NCBI GenBank assembly: GCA_002270565.1
Contig: NQMI01000016.1
Location: forward strand, 1 to 64,000
Direction: 5' to 3'
DNA: 64,000 nucleotides
Source: Stenocarpella maydis
Lineage: Eukaryota > Ascomycota > Sordariomycetes > Diaporthales > Diaporthaceae
Shown: positions 51,438-61,702 of the stretch, piece by piece
Layout: each line of letters starts with the position of its first letter
Position numbering within the stretch: position 1 is the stretch's first letter
Translations under genes and position numbers: made by a program
The notes under the pieces: generated by a model
Seen by the model: only the letters and a program-made list of their open reading frames with translations
What the model was told of the DNA's origin: nothing
Databases searched by the model: none

Positions 51438-54333
51438 TTACCTCTTGTACTCTGTGATCTGCCTTGCCAATTCTTGAAGTAAAGCCGTCCTAAGCTTTAA
51501 GTGCTGTAGAATGCTTTCCGCGTTCGTTATAGAAACATACGTCCCAACAACGTGTCTGCCGTTCACAAACGTTCGGTTTATATTCCCGATTTTGCTTTCC
51601 ATGCGTGGCCACCTCAACTCTTTGCGGTATCCAAGGGCATGGATGAGCTGGGTGATATTGACCAAGCCATCGTCTGGCCTGTACATTACTTTGACGCCGG
51701 CGTACTTCAACTTCCAATATGTGACCGGAGCCCTCGCAGGCACAGCCAGGACCGACACGGGTGGCGGTGCCAGCAGCGCCTGTGCCTGTGCCTGTGCCTG
51801 TGCTTGTGCCTGTGGTTGCGGTTGCGAAAATGAATTTTCAGGGAGAGGCACAAAGATCTGAGCCTGGCCGACATTTCCCGGCCGGCTAGGATGAACTCGA
51901 TGCTCCGACGGGGTTGGAGCGTACTCAGTTGAACTTTCAGCGAGTGCGTCGCCAAAATGTGACTCGACGTGCCGGAATCGATCTTGGAGACTCTCTCGGG
52001 CTGACGGCCGACGATCTGCATGAGGAGTTGGTGTCGGTACGGCCTGGACCGAGACTGGAGCTGGAACTGTTGACTGCGCCTGCGGTTGCGGACGTGAGAA
52101 TGGATTGTTAGGCAGAGGCGCAAAGACTTGAGTTTGGCCGGCAACGTAGTCTGACCGACTTGGTGTGATTGCAGACCGTTGGCGATATTCTGATATGCTG
52201 TTTTCTGGCTGGCCTAAACCCGTGAGTCCGGGCTGTGCCGGGACCATCTGGGTGAACTGCTCACTGTCGGCCCACGCGTTTTGTACAACCTCCTCATTTT
52301 CCCATTGTGCAATGTTGACACTACCGTCGGGATATTGGTTGGCATCCGCGACGCTTCTTCCCGGTGATATTTTTCCGGTAAGGCCGGATATGAGTCTGGC
52401 CGAGACTGGAGGTGGACCATTGGATCTCAGAAACTTCCGATTCTCAGAAACGATATCCGGATCATCGTCTAGATAATCTTCCAGAGAAGGACTGGGCCAA
52501 TCAAGATCAGGAACTGGAGCGTCTCTGGGAACTCCGTCGATATCCTGAGAAAGGTATTGCTAAGTAAATGGTCATTTAGCAGCCGTTATGCCAATGGATT
52601 AGGTAGATAAACAGCATACCTTATATGGCAGGATGCGTAATACTTCCTTCTCTTCCCTTCCCTGCCCTGTAGAAAAGGGTATGGCTGCTGCTGCCCCATA
52701 TCCTGCGGCGTACGAAGCTGGCGTTGGCGTTGTAGAACGGCCCTGAGATGACACAAGGAGCCGCGAGGCTTCATACCAACAGTCCGCAGCCGAACACCGC
52801 GCCTTCGCGTCGATGACCAACATGCGCTGCAAGACGTCAATAAGGCCCTCCGACTCCCAACTTTGTGCTTCTTCGACAAGCTTTTCACACCACCCCATAC
52901 CTATCCCGGAACCAGGAAATGGAAGAGCGTATGCGAACCGTAGGATGACGACGCCAAGTGACCAGATATCCACGGCTTTCGTGTATCTCTCCCTTGAACG
53001 ACTACTACATACCTCTGGAGGGCAGTACGTCTCCGAGCCGCAACCTGTCTTTAAGCTGTTGCCTATCTTCGCAAGGCCGAAGTCAGACAGCTTGATGCAG
53101 AGACCGTCCGGGTTGCGGTCGGGATCGCGATGCTGGACAAGGATATTTTCCGGTTTAATATCCCGATGTGCAATTGGCTCGGATCGTTCATGGAGGTGTT
53201 TCAGAGCCGATGCGCTTTGGTGGAGGATCATCACGCATTCCTCGTGTGAGAAATGGGCCTTGCTATGCTCATCCTCGAGGTTCCCGAACGCCATGTATTC
53301 CAAGTACAGAAGAGGCGATGGCGATGTCCTAGAAAAGCAGAGCCGGACAATATTATCCTAGGATATGTTTAGAATGTGTACAGTGCTTGATTGAGCCTTC
53401 CAGTGTGTTGCTTACGTGTGAGATCCCTCTCATGATATTGATTTCCTTCTCCCAAGCTCCCCTGTCGTATTTTCTGTTCACCGGCTGCTTGCAGGCAAAT
53501 TCCTCTCCAGTACTGACGTTCCAGTGACGAGTTACGACTCCAAAGCCACCCTTACCAATCCAACCTAGCGGAATGAGGATTGGTTGTCTGGCGGGGGTAT
53601 GCGTCCCTGTATTGCGCTCGGTCTCGGGACCGCTCTGGAGGCCCAGTCCACGCAAAAGGTCTTGGGGATTCGCCGCTCCCTGGCGGAATCGCTCGACATT
53701 ATTGGCGTATACGGGTGACGTTATATCGTGGCGAGCGACAACGATCCGGAACATAAGGTTTTTATGCAGCTGCACGATAAATGTTTTGGTATCGTTAGGG
53801 GGGCGGAACCCGTCGAGGATCCAGTCGAAATTGCTGCGCGGCTTTCCTCCTTTGCCATCGTACGTGACTATGGTCCCATGTCTGGAGCCGAGGTCTCGCA
53901 CGATGAGGCGGGAACACCCGTCGGCGAACTGGTTCTTGTACGTCAGCGCGAAGTGCCGCTTGCTGAGGCCCATGCCCTTTATGTTGGGCAGAACGACGTC
54001 GCATATATTTTCATCAGTCCCGAACACTAGTCCCGAGGACGTCCGTGGGGCGTCGCTGAACCGTACTTCAAGATAGGGCAAAGTGTCGGGGTGGTCATCG
54101 TCTTCCCGCGATTCCGTCGATTCTCGGCTGCTGCGACCCTGTATAGCCTCCTCCTGCTGCCGCTGAGGGAGCCTCGGGGGCATATATCGCGAGCTGTTCT
54201 CAATCGCATTCCGCGCATAAAGAAGTGGGTAGTCCTTATAAGGGTACACCTGGGCAATCAGATCCGCATCCCGTGTATAATGAAGTCGGTCCTCGTAAGG
54301 ATACCCCTGGGCAGTCAGGTCCGTAGCCGCCAT
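51438..54333 (-). CDS. FHA-protein kinase with C-terminal KilA-N/APSES-like domain
   Basis: Exons 54333-53416, 53357-52620 and 52559-51438, phase-0 introns of 58 and 60 nt, 925 residues; the ATG has a perfect CAACCATGG context. A disordered start precedes an FHA domain at about 88-200 (GLVFGTDENICDVVLP, SKRHFAL, VRDLGSRHGT), which binds phosphothreonine. The kinase domain runs from about 255 to 510: GKGGFGVV, Lys about 282 in EFACK, HRDIKPENIL near 371, SDFGLAK near 395, CPPEV and VDIWSLGVV; all catalytic residues are intact. A long Pro/Gln-rich linker with (PQ/AQ)n repeats follows. The last ~90 residues (KLKYAGVKVMYRPDDGLVNI, TQLIHALGYRK, NGRHVVGTYVSITNAESILQ) resemble the KilA-N/APSES DNA-binding fold. 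A nuclear, checkpoint-kinase-like or recognition role is inference. Divergent from the gene at 54776. Confidence 0.8.
51779..51824 (+). repeat. hexanucleotide minisatellite in coding sequence
   Basis: CTGTGC units repeated about seven times with variants, encoding the alternating Ala-Gln tract on the minus strand just before the KilA-N-like domain of the FHA-kinase; a second Pro-Gln-Ala-Gln stretch lies nearby at ~52075-52105. Likely length-variable between strains. Confidence 0.8.
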
Positions 54334-54775
54334 GGTTGAAAGTCTTCTCTCCGTAGAAGAGAAGAGAATAGGGGCAAACAAGGATGACAGACATGTCACG
54401 TATTAAAGCCGGCGTTGATATGTTGCAAAGAGGCGCGGCCACGAGCAGACGCCGAGCTCACCAGCAGCTCATATCCAATGAAGCCGCTACCCCGCACGTT
54501 ACACGGCGGATGAGCGACTGCACGCCTACCTGGTTGGCAGTCGCTTTTTGGCGAGCATTCACAACTGGTACTTTATTTATATCTGCGATAAAGTGGTAGG
54601 TTATGTACCCTTGTGAGCCTGTGGGGCATTCCCGGCCATCACCCGAAATTGGGTTGGGCTGGCCCTGGGCTGCTGACTCAGTTGTTGCCTGAGGCCAGAC
54701 AGGCGCCCCTCACGAGCGTCAACCGCAAACGTCCCATCTATCATACCTCTTTATCCGGCTCTACACAACGACAGA
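54334..54775. promoter_or_regulatory. divergent promoter region
   Basis: A 442-bp spacer between the FHA-kinase start (54333, minus) and the orphan gene start (54776, plus); it must contain both promoters. No clear TATA element or repeat identified. Confidence 0.55.
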
Positions 54776-56863
54776 ATGGCCTGCCCCGAATGCATATCTC
54801 GAAAATGTTTCGCTCGCGACATCGTTGCCTTCAGTGATGCCCAACTTGACCAGTACCTGGAAGACCACCGCCTCGATGGCGGGGCCATGGTCGTCGAGGT
54901 CGAGGACCCGGAAAACTTGCCAGAGAGTTTCATTCAGCGCTTGAGGTAACAGCCTCCCGTCTCTTTGCTTGCTTCTCGCTCCTTTCGCCCTATCCACTGA
55001 CAATCAAATAGAGATCGAGCACAGCATATCAGCGACACAAACCAGTCCCGCCAAGTTGATCCTAGCCAGCTTACCTCGCGACTGCTCGACATTTCTTCTA
55101 ACAGAAATACATCACCACGACCTCTACTTCCGCCCTTTGACCGCGAGAGTTCGAATGACACTGAATCGCGTATCCCCACCGAAGAGCTCGAGAAAAGGTA
55201 TTACAATGACCTTGTCGAGGAGGGCGGCCGGCCCCTTTATTCCATTAACCTTATCGACGAGGTTGCTAAAGATCCGTTCTCGCACTGGGATATGCTGCGG
55301 CCTTGGGTGGACCATCCTCCAGACTTCGAACCCGATCCCGATCCCGATGCGGACCTTTATGTAGATTGGACTGTGTTTGGGGAGCAGTTGGGGAGTTGGC
55401 GAGACTTCCGCGACTGGCAAAAATTTAATAGAGACGACTTTACTGGTTGGGACGACTCTTACGAGGTGAGATGGGCGTACCACTACTTCGTCCCAGCATT
55501 CCGACGCGGATCCCCAACCTATACGGAGGCGGTGAAGAAACTGCTTGCGGAGTATGGCTTCACCCGGCCGTTCCAGTTCCACGAAGACCCAACACAGCAA
55601 GACAAGCTGACGACCTGGATCGAGTACCTCGGCTACGAGTGCTGGGTGCACTACCGATACGCCAGCCGTGTCAAGCGTATGCAGCCAAAGTACGACGCAG
55701 CATGGAAGACGCTTGTGGACGCAAACGTGTTGAGGCCGTTCGAGACCGAGGAATATGTGTGCAATATCGAGTCTGCATTTCGGCGCCAGAGTGAAGAAGA
55801 GCAGGCTACTCGTACCGTTACGTTGGCCAAGTCGGCTGCTAAAGCAGTTCTGACATCGGTATTCAGCGACAAGAATAACCCACGGGGCTCTCGTCTCACC
55901 TCAGCAACGCGTCTGCAAATGATGCACGAGGCCAAGTCGAGGTGCGAAACAGCAGAAGAAGCACTGGCGTTGATCAAAAGGCGAAATGATCTCGTTACAG
56001 AATTCAAGCAGTCGGTAGGGAATTACCTGACCGCGAAGAAGGAGGCAAAGCGCCATAGCATCCGGGTGCGGTGGACCCTGGAGCAAGTCCCGCTCATCGA
56101 GGCCGAGTTGAACAGATCCAGCGTGGCCGAGACCGGTCCGGATGCCGTTCGTGGCACGAAGAGGAGATTCGGAGATGAGGAGGATGAGGCCACACCCGAT
56201 CGAATCATCAAGAAGCAGAGGCGGGATGCTGGTGAGCCTGGCCCGACGCCAAGCCGTAAGGACGGTCCCGGTTACCAAGGAGCGAAATCAAAGCGCAGCC
56301 ACGACGATGGTGCCGACGATGGTGCCGACGATGGACCGCCTTCCAAGCGGTTTAAACGCGGCGGCGACGACCTGGGCTCTCACAGTGAGACCTCCGACGG
56401 TGCTGATGCAGGATCGGCTGGGGACTTACGGGAGTCTGGAACTGCTGAGATTGGAAGACCAGATGGCGATGAACATGCAGTGAGGACTATGGAAAGACCA
56501 GATTCGAAGGGGAGCAAGCCCTCCAGCGATCACCTGCAGCGAAGGAAGAGCATAAGGAATGCACCTCAGTCTTCGACAACCACCCAACCGCTTCGTCGCA
56601 GTGCTCGGATTGCGGCCCGTCAAGAGGCGCTACAGAACGTTGTAACTCGGTCCGGCGCCGCCAAAAGCCTACCCCGAAGCTCGCGCCGAAGGATGGCAGA
56701 GGCACCAGCGCCTCCATTACCCATGGCGTCGCAAGACCAACAGTCGAGATTTCCGGCGACAAAGGTAACGAAACAGGGTGTGAGGGGAGGCAGTCGGCGT
56801 GATACGTCAAAGGTCAAGGGAACGTCAAAGGGACGTCGACACGGCCGCCAGTCGAGTGACTAG
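54776..56863 (+). CDS. orphan fungal protein with basic nuclear-type C-terminus
   Basis: Exons 54776-54945 and 55012-56863 with a 66-nt phase-2 intron (GTAACA...AATAG) give 673 residues. The first exon starts MACPECISRKCF. The central region carries a widespread ascomycete pattern: DFRDWQKFNRDDF, then YTEAVKKLLAEYGFTRPFQF, EDPTQQDKLTTWIEYLGYEC. In the family this block is followed by a helical domain (about 200-380) and a long disordered tail, here with several basic clusters (IIKKQRRD, PPSKRFKRGG), a tandem DDGADDGADDG and AT-hook-like RGGSRRD and KGRRHGR near the end. The tail suggests nuclear localisation; the molecular role is not known. Located divergently next to the FHA kinase, a pairing that could reflect shared regulation. 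Confidence 0.75.
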
Positions 56864-58735
56864 CCAAGAACTCGTACCTACAAGCAAATGTCAAGTCGGG
56901 GCAGGACCGCCAATGAAGAGGGCATTCTCACCGATCCTTCTCGACAACGGTCGACATTCATAACAATACCCGCTCCACGGCCGTCATCCCAAGCAGCACC
57001 TATCCGGCCCCGGACGGACTTCTCCATCTCCAGCGTCCCTCCCCAGACCGCAATTGGGAATCTGAAGACAACGACAATAACGTCCAGGCTGCGGCGACGG
57101 CCAAGGCAGACCCTATGGTCAAGCGTCGGCTGGTAGAGCACAGCAGGCCCCGCCGTCCTACACCACCAGCTCCCGTACTTATCCAGCCAACGCTTCGGCA
57201 TACCAGCCAACACGCTTCCCGTCAGACAACACGGCCGCGCAGAGCCCGAGCATTCACTTGTCCAGACAGCAAGCATACCGACCTTGACCGGACACGGTTA
57301 CCCATATCACAACCCAGCCGGAAATCGAATCGGGTGGCACGGGCTCGCCCGCAACCCTCTCAACGGGTAACACGGCAGAGTCGGTGTCATAAGGTCTTCT
57401 ATAAGCTGGATCATTGCGGCAAGGCACGTTTCGCAATACCAGGGCTACGGTGAAGAGGAAATACATGAGGCGACAAGATACGAGCGGGACGCCTCGAGCC
57501 CAGTGCAGGGGAAAGCAATTTGAATTCACGATGGGCAGAGCCATGTAGCGGTGGCTGCGTGGAGCTTCCATTGCTGTGGTGTATCCGTCGGATTGGACAT
57601 ACCCGTTAACCTGGCAGGGCCGGGGGCAGCGGGCAGTCCCAGCGCGTCGACGTATACTGCCTCATTGGCACTCCTGATAGTATGGCTCCTCCCAGACAGT
57701 CCGAAATCCTTCCAGCCATGGTCGTTAATCCGACAGGGTCAGAGGCAGCGGCGTAGGCTGGAAGATATTTCGTGACGTTGTGAAAACTTCCTAGGCATGG
57801 TCGTTATCCTGGCAGGGCTGGGTGCAGCGGCGAAGCCTAGGGAAAGAGGTTCCACGGCTCTGTCCCATGTGTTTCTCGCCAATAAGTTACCGATGGATCT
57901 GGCGCATCGATGATCGGCCTCGCAGTGACGAGATCGAGGATCCGCATGTCTTGGTGGTGTCAAGCAACAGCTTGACGACTCTTCACACCATTCAGGGCAG
58001 TGTATAAGAGCAGAGTTGGGCTACAATCATCTGCGGGTAGACGTCCTAGAAGAAGCTCCCATCCTTATCCTTGATGTGCACCTTCTCGTCCTCCGTCACA
58101 CGCAAGACATTATGTCCATAGTTGCGTTGCCAATGATCGTATCAATGGACGTCGGTCGATCGAAAAGCACGCGGCTGAAGCGTGACAAGGCGCGCCGTGG
58201 AATCCAGAGGACGGAGACGGAGAGGTTTGAAACCGAGGCAGGGCGTCGGTCAGGCTTGTTAGATGTCGACTATCCTGTTGCAGGAGCTGTTGGAACTGGT
58301 CTCCACGGCGATACTCCTCGAAACTCTCATTGAGGACATCCGGGGAGAGATGGTCGGCACATTGAAGCCTTGCCCTGAATAGGTACGAAGCCTCTTCAGT
58401 AAAAGCTGAATATCTGCAGCTTAATCGACCATATTGCAAAAGTGCACGGGAGTTGTGCAATTCTTCCATATTTAAGGCTTCGAATTGGTTCTAAACCGGG
58501 ATTACCCCTTGTGGATCCCTCGCTAACCCACTCAATGTTTGTTAACCAAAAGCTTCGGCACTCTACTGGAAGTCAAACTCTTGGCTAGTGGATTGGTACA
58601 GACTAGGTAATAGGTCGTAGAGTCCTCTCTTTCGTGAGCAAGCGCGCCTGACATATTTCAATAAAAATATTCAACTGTCATCCTACTAGTCGACAGTCCA
58701 TATATCAAAAGATAGATGGATGAACTTATCTTCAA
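56864..58735. other. intergenic with degenerate coding-like pieces
   Basis: About 1.9 kb. The first ~600 bp hold Pro/Arg/Ser-rich frames (56888-57136, 57115-57453) that are low-complexity in every frame and not supported. On the minus strand around 58470-58050 pieces such as NVLRVTEDEKVHIKDKDGSFF (58110-58049) look coding-like but are separated by stops and shifts. Repeated words CGTTAA/ATCC(G/T)GGCAGGG occur at 57600-57640, 57720-57750 and 57800-57820. Confidence 0.4.
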
Positions 58736-59348
58736 CTATACTAATTTCCTAACTTCCTCCATCGTAGCCAGATACTGCTTGCAGCAGACCGTGCACTCAT
58801 GTTCCTTCCCCAACACAGACTCCATCTTTCCCAGAATGCTCGTCCATACATCTTGTGCTATTTCCCATTGCCCTTGTTCCAGGCGGATCAAAGCCAGGTT
58901 ATACACGTTGATGAGGATAGAAGGATGTTCCTCCCCAAGCTGATTGGAGCTCTTCCGGATTGCTTCAGCTATCAGATCTCCCGTCTCCTCCTTTCTGGCC
59001 TGGCTGTTATATACTAGCAGATATCGATTCTTCGATATTTTCAATTTTGCGCTGGAGATTCTCCAGACTTACTTGAGAAGTACCTAAAGCGCTGACGAGC
59101 AACTGTTGCTCCACCGTGCAAGACTCGATCCTTTGGCCGAAGTCTGTTTCGATTTGTCGGACTCGCGACTCGAAGGCATTTATAAGACTATCATCCTCAG
59201 CCTGTCTCTCAAGGCGAAGAGCGTTTTGCTCACTGTGGAAGCGGGATATAATGTCTTGTAGCCAATCCTCGATTTGGAGGTCGTCGAAGCGATCATGCTC
59301 CTGTCGACGGTCGCAGGTGCTGCAATGTTGTTCACTTGACGATGCCAT
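58736..59348 (-). CDS. short coiled-coil/TPR-like protein
   Basis: Exons 59348-59073 and 58999-58736, joined by a 73-nt phase-0 intron (GTAAGT...CCAG), give 179 residues. The first half starts MASSSEQHCSTCDRRQEHDR and is a charged coiled coil (SEQNALRLERQAEDDSLINA, VRQIETDFGQRIES). The second half is a tetratricopeptide segment of the kinesin-light-chain-like type common in fungal NLR-like proteins: GEEHPSILINVYNLALIRLE, QGQWEIAQDVW, VLGKEHECTV. Only about two repeats are present, far fewer than usual, so it may be a truncated derivative of a larger NLR/TPR gene or a genuine small adaptor. No enzymatic motif. Confidence 0.55.
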
Positions 59349-61100
59349 TGTTGGGGTGAGAGATGCTAACCGCCTAACGAAAATAGGCCTGCTCGAGTAT
59401 TTACCTGGACGAGCTGAGCGGCGGCGAGATGTCCGATCGTGAGAGTGGGGCTCGTCCTCGGCTTCCCAGGCCCGCTGCTTTTGTCTTCAAAGGCATTAGT
59501 GGGACGAGGATCCACACGCCCGCCAGTAAGATAGAATGTTTGACTACTGGTAGGGCCTGCAAAATGGGCGCCTCCTCTACTGGGAGAATATTCTACTGGT
59601 AGGGGCGGGCTGAAGGTGGCCGGCCTATGGGTGGCGCCACATTGATGGTGGTTGGTGTGATCCTAGGTGGCCGTACCATGGGATGCGTATTACACCTGCG
59701 TTGTTGAGCGTGATTCGTGGACGGTTGGTCAAGTGGTGTTGGTGATATAGCGAACAGGAGGTTGCCCTGGAGTTGTTATGGAGCGGTTTTAAAGGACGTA
59801 AAGGACGATGGGTATGCGGATGCTGCCTGCGGGCCGTGAATAATAGATGCGTTGCTCCCTCTGCGCGTTTTGTTATTGGGGAAGACGGTAGGGCTTGCGG
59901 TGGCTTGGGTTGGCCTCAATACTCAACTACCGAAAGTAATAGAGCACCTTCTGCGCGCTCCACCGCTGCTCGGCCTCGCGTGCAAGTAATTCGCTGAGCA
60001 CTCTTGTACTTGGCATCAAGCTTGTCCAGCTCGGGCAGAGCCTCATTACAGTAGGCGAAGATGCCACTTGTCAACATCCACTGTGCAGGTCGTGTACGAC
60101 AGGGGTAACCTGGCTGAAAAACAACCACACCATGATGAAAGGACTTGCCATATCGATAAGCCCTGGCGCCCAGGTGGTGCTAGCCATAAGTACCTTCGTG
60201 AAGACGTCCTCCGGAAGGACTGGATAAAAAACTGCCAGCGTTCTATTTCGCATTCACAATGCCGACATCCACAAACACGGAGCTCCATCGCGAGGTACGA
60301 AACCTATTGCGGAACCAGATATCAAGCTCGGAGTCATACAAGTCCCCAGCGCAGCCGTGGTAATGCCTCGCAGGAACGCAACACGAGGGCAAGAGGATGG
60401 GATACCACCTTGGCCGATAGACACACGACCACAGGACGTCGCAACAGACGCCAACAGATCACATGTCCTTCTCACACACATTATCAGGGCTGTTGCGGCG
60501 AGGAGCAGGATGCAAGCGACAGGTCTACAGCGGCGGGAGTTGAAGAGAGGGTTACAGTCGGAGGCATGGGAATACTTACTTACCGTCATTCAACCATTGA
60601 TGTGAATTGCATGCGGGCTGGTTGCAGTTGCTGCCTGCCCGGCGACCCCGCTCTTGATACCTGCATCTGCACGACGTCGAAGTCGTGATACTTTCGATTA
60701 TCTCGCTGCAGCCAGCCATAGACTCGTACTGCGCAAATCCTCACCGTGAACTCGGCCGCGCATCGGTGCCTGCTTGGGCAGGGCGTACGGATCTGATATG
60801 GACTTCTTATCTCCTGCATCTCCGGGCACGACACCAAGTCGAACTTCACGCTAGTATCACTTCCTCGCCCGCCCACGATGCAGCCTTCTTCCGAACAACA
60901 CATAAAGCTGGCGCCGGGTTCCGACAAGTCAACTATTCCCCTTCTTAAGATCCCATTTTCTCGCTCACAAATTACAACAACCAACCAACCAACCAGCCTT
61001 GCGTTGACGCCATCTCATCCCTCGGGATTAGCAGTTATCCGCAAACTCATAAAGCTCCCCAGCGCAACAAACGCCAAGGGCAAGCACCAAAGCAATCATC
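59349..61100. other. intergenic; possible membrane-protein relic
   Basis: About 1.75 kb. On the minus strand frames at 60071-60253 and 60254-60589 contain hydrophobic helices (PVACILLLAATALIMCV; GLIDMASPFIMVWLFFSQVT) reminiscent of a membrane protein, but stops separate them and no start is seen. The plus frame 60068-60688 is Arg/Thr/Cys-rich and probably its shadow. A (CCAA)n tract at 60980-60996 lies in the leader of the next gene. Confidence 0.35.
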
Positions 61101-61310
61101 ATGGGTGATGAGCGCAAAGGCGGACCAATCGTCAAGACCGATGATCTAGATGCCCTTATCAAGCAGGGTGAATCGTCTCAGCAGCGCCGGGAGGAGGCCA
61201 TGAAGAAGCGCCAGAAGGAGAAGGAGGAGGCGAAGAAGGCGGAGGAGATGCAGAAGTTGGTCGAGGATGCCGGGACCGTGTCTCAGCAGAGTCGTGGCAA
61301 GGGTGTCTAA
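61101..61310 (+). CDS. small conserved charged protein (69 aa)
   Basis: ATG 61101 in good context (ATCATCATGG). The protein reads MGDERKGGPIVKTDDLDALI, then a Lys/Glu-rich helix (RREEAMKKRQKEKEEAKKAE) and ends SRGKGV. A short helical, highly charged protein of this type is conserved in filamentous ascomycetes; function unknown. The upstream ~200 bp (pyrimidine-rich with CAACCAACC repeats) look like a 5' leader. The call rests on start context, composition and my recollection of similar small proteins. Confidence 0.6.
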   Translation: MGDERKGGPIVKTDDLDALIKQGESSQQRREEAMKKRQKEKEEAKKAEEMQKLVEDAGTVSQQSRGKGV

Positions 61311-61702
61311 AATGCTGTGAACTGATCAAGGCATGTCACCAGTGGCAGTACGTCCATCTAGCCTCACTAATAGGGACAAGGGAAGCCAAGCTGCATTCCC
61401 ATACAGACGACAGGAGAGAGTGGTTCAGTGGTCGTCGTGGAGGAAGTAGGGTGATTTTCATGCTCTCTAATGCGGAGGATATCTGGTGGTAAGTTGGTTG
61501 GCTTTCGTCCCAGTCTTGCAAGGATGTGCTATTTCACTCACTTCTAGTCGGCCAATCGTCACCCTTTTCTTCATGGCTTCTTCGCGTGGGAGATTGATTG
61601 GTAGTAATCTCGCTCTTTACACAACTGAATAAATTCACTCTTTCACAATTAAGTGTTCAGTCCACGTTGTCGACCCCGATCCAGACCTGCCCTCTCCTAC
61701 GC
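61311..61702. other. convergent 3' region
   Basis: About 390 bp between convergent genes. A minus frame at 61336-61521 has no support. Presumably two 3' UTRs. Confidence 0.55.

Noticed and set aside
57115..57453. Plus-strand Arg/Pro-rich frame after the orphan gene
   Set aside because: Low-complexity in all frames with no start context; probably UTR or spacer.
60068..60688. Plus-strand 206-codon frame
   Set aside because: Composition (Arg, Thr, Cys, His rich) is not protein-like and there is no domain; the minus strand looks more plausible.
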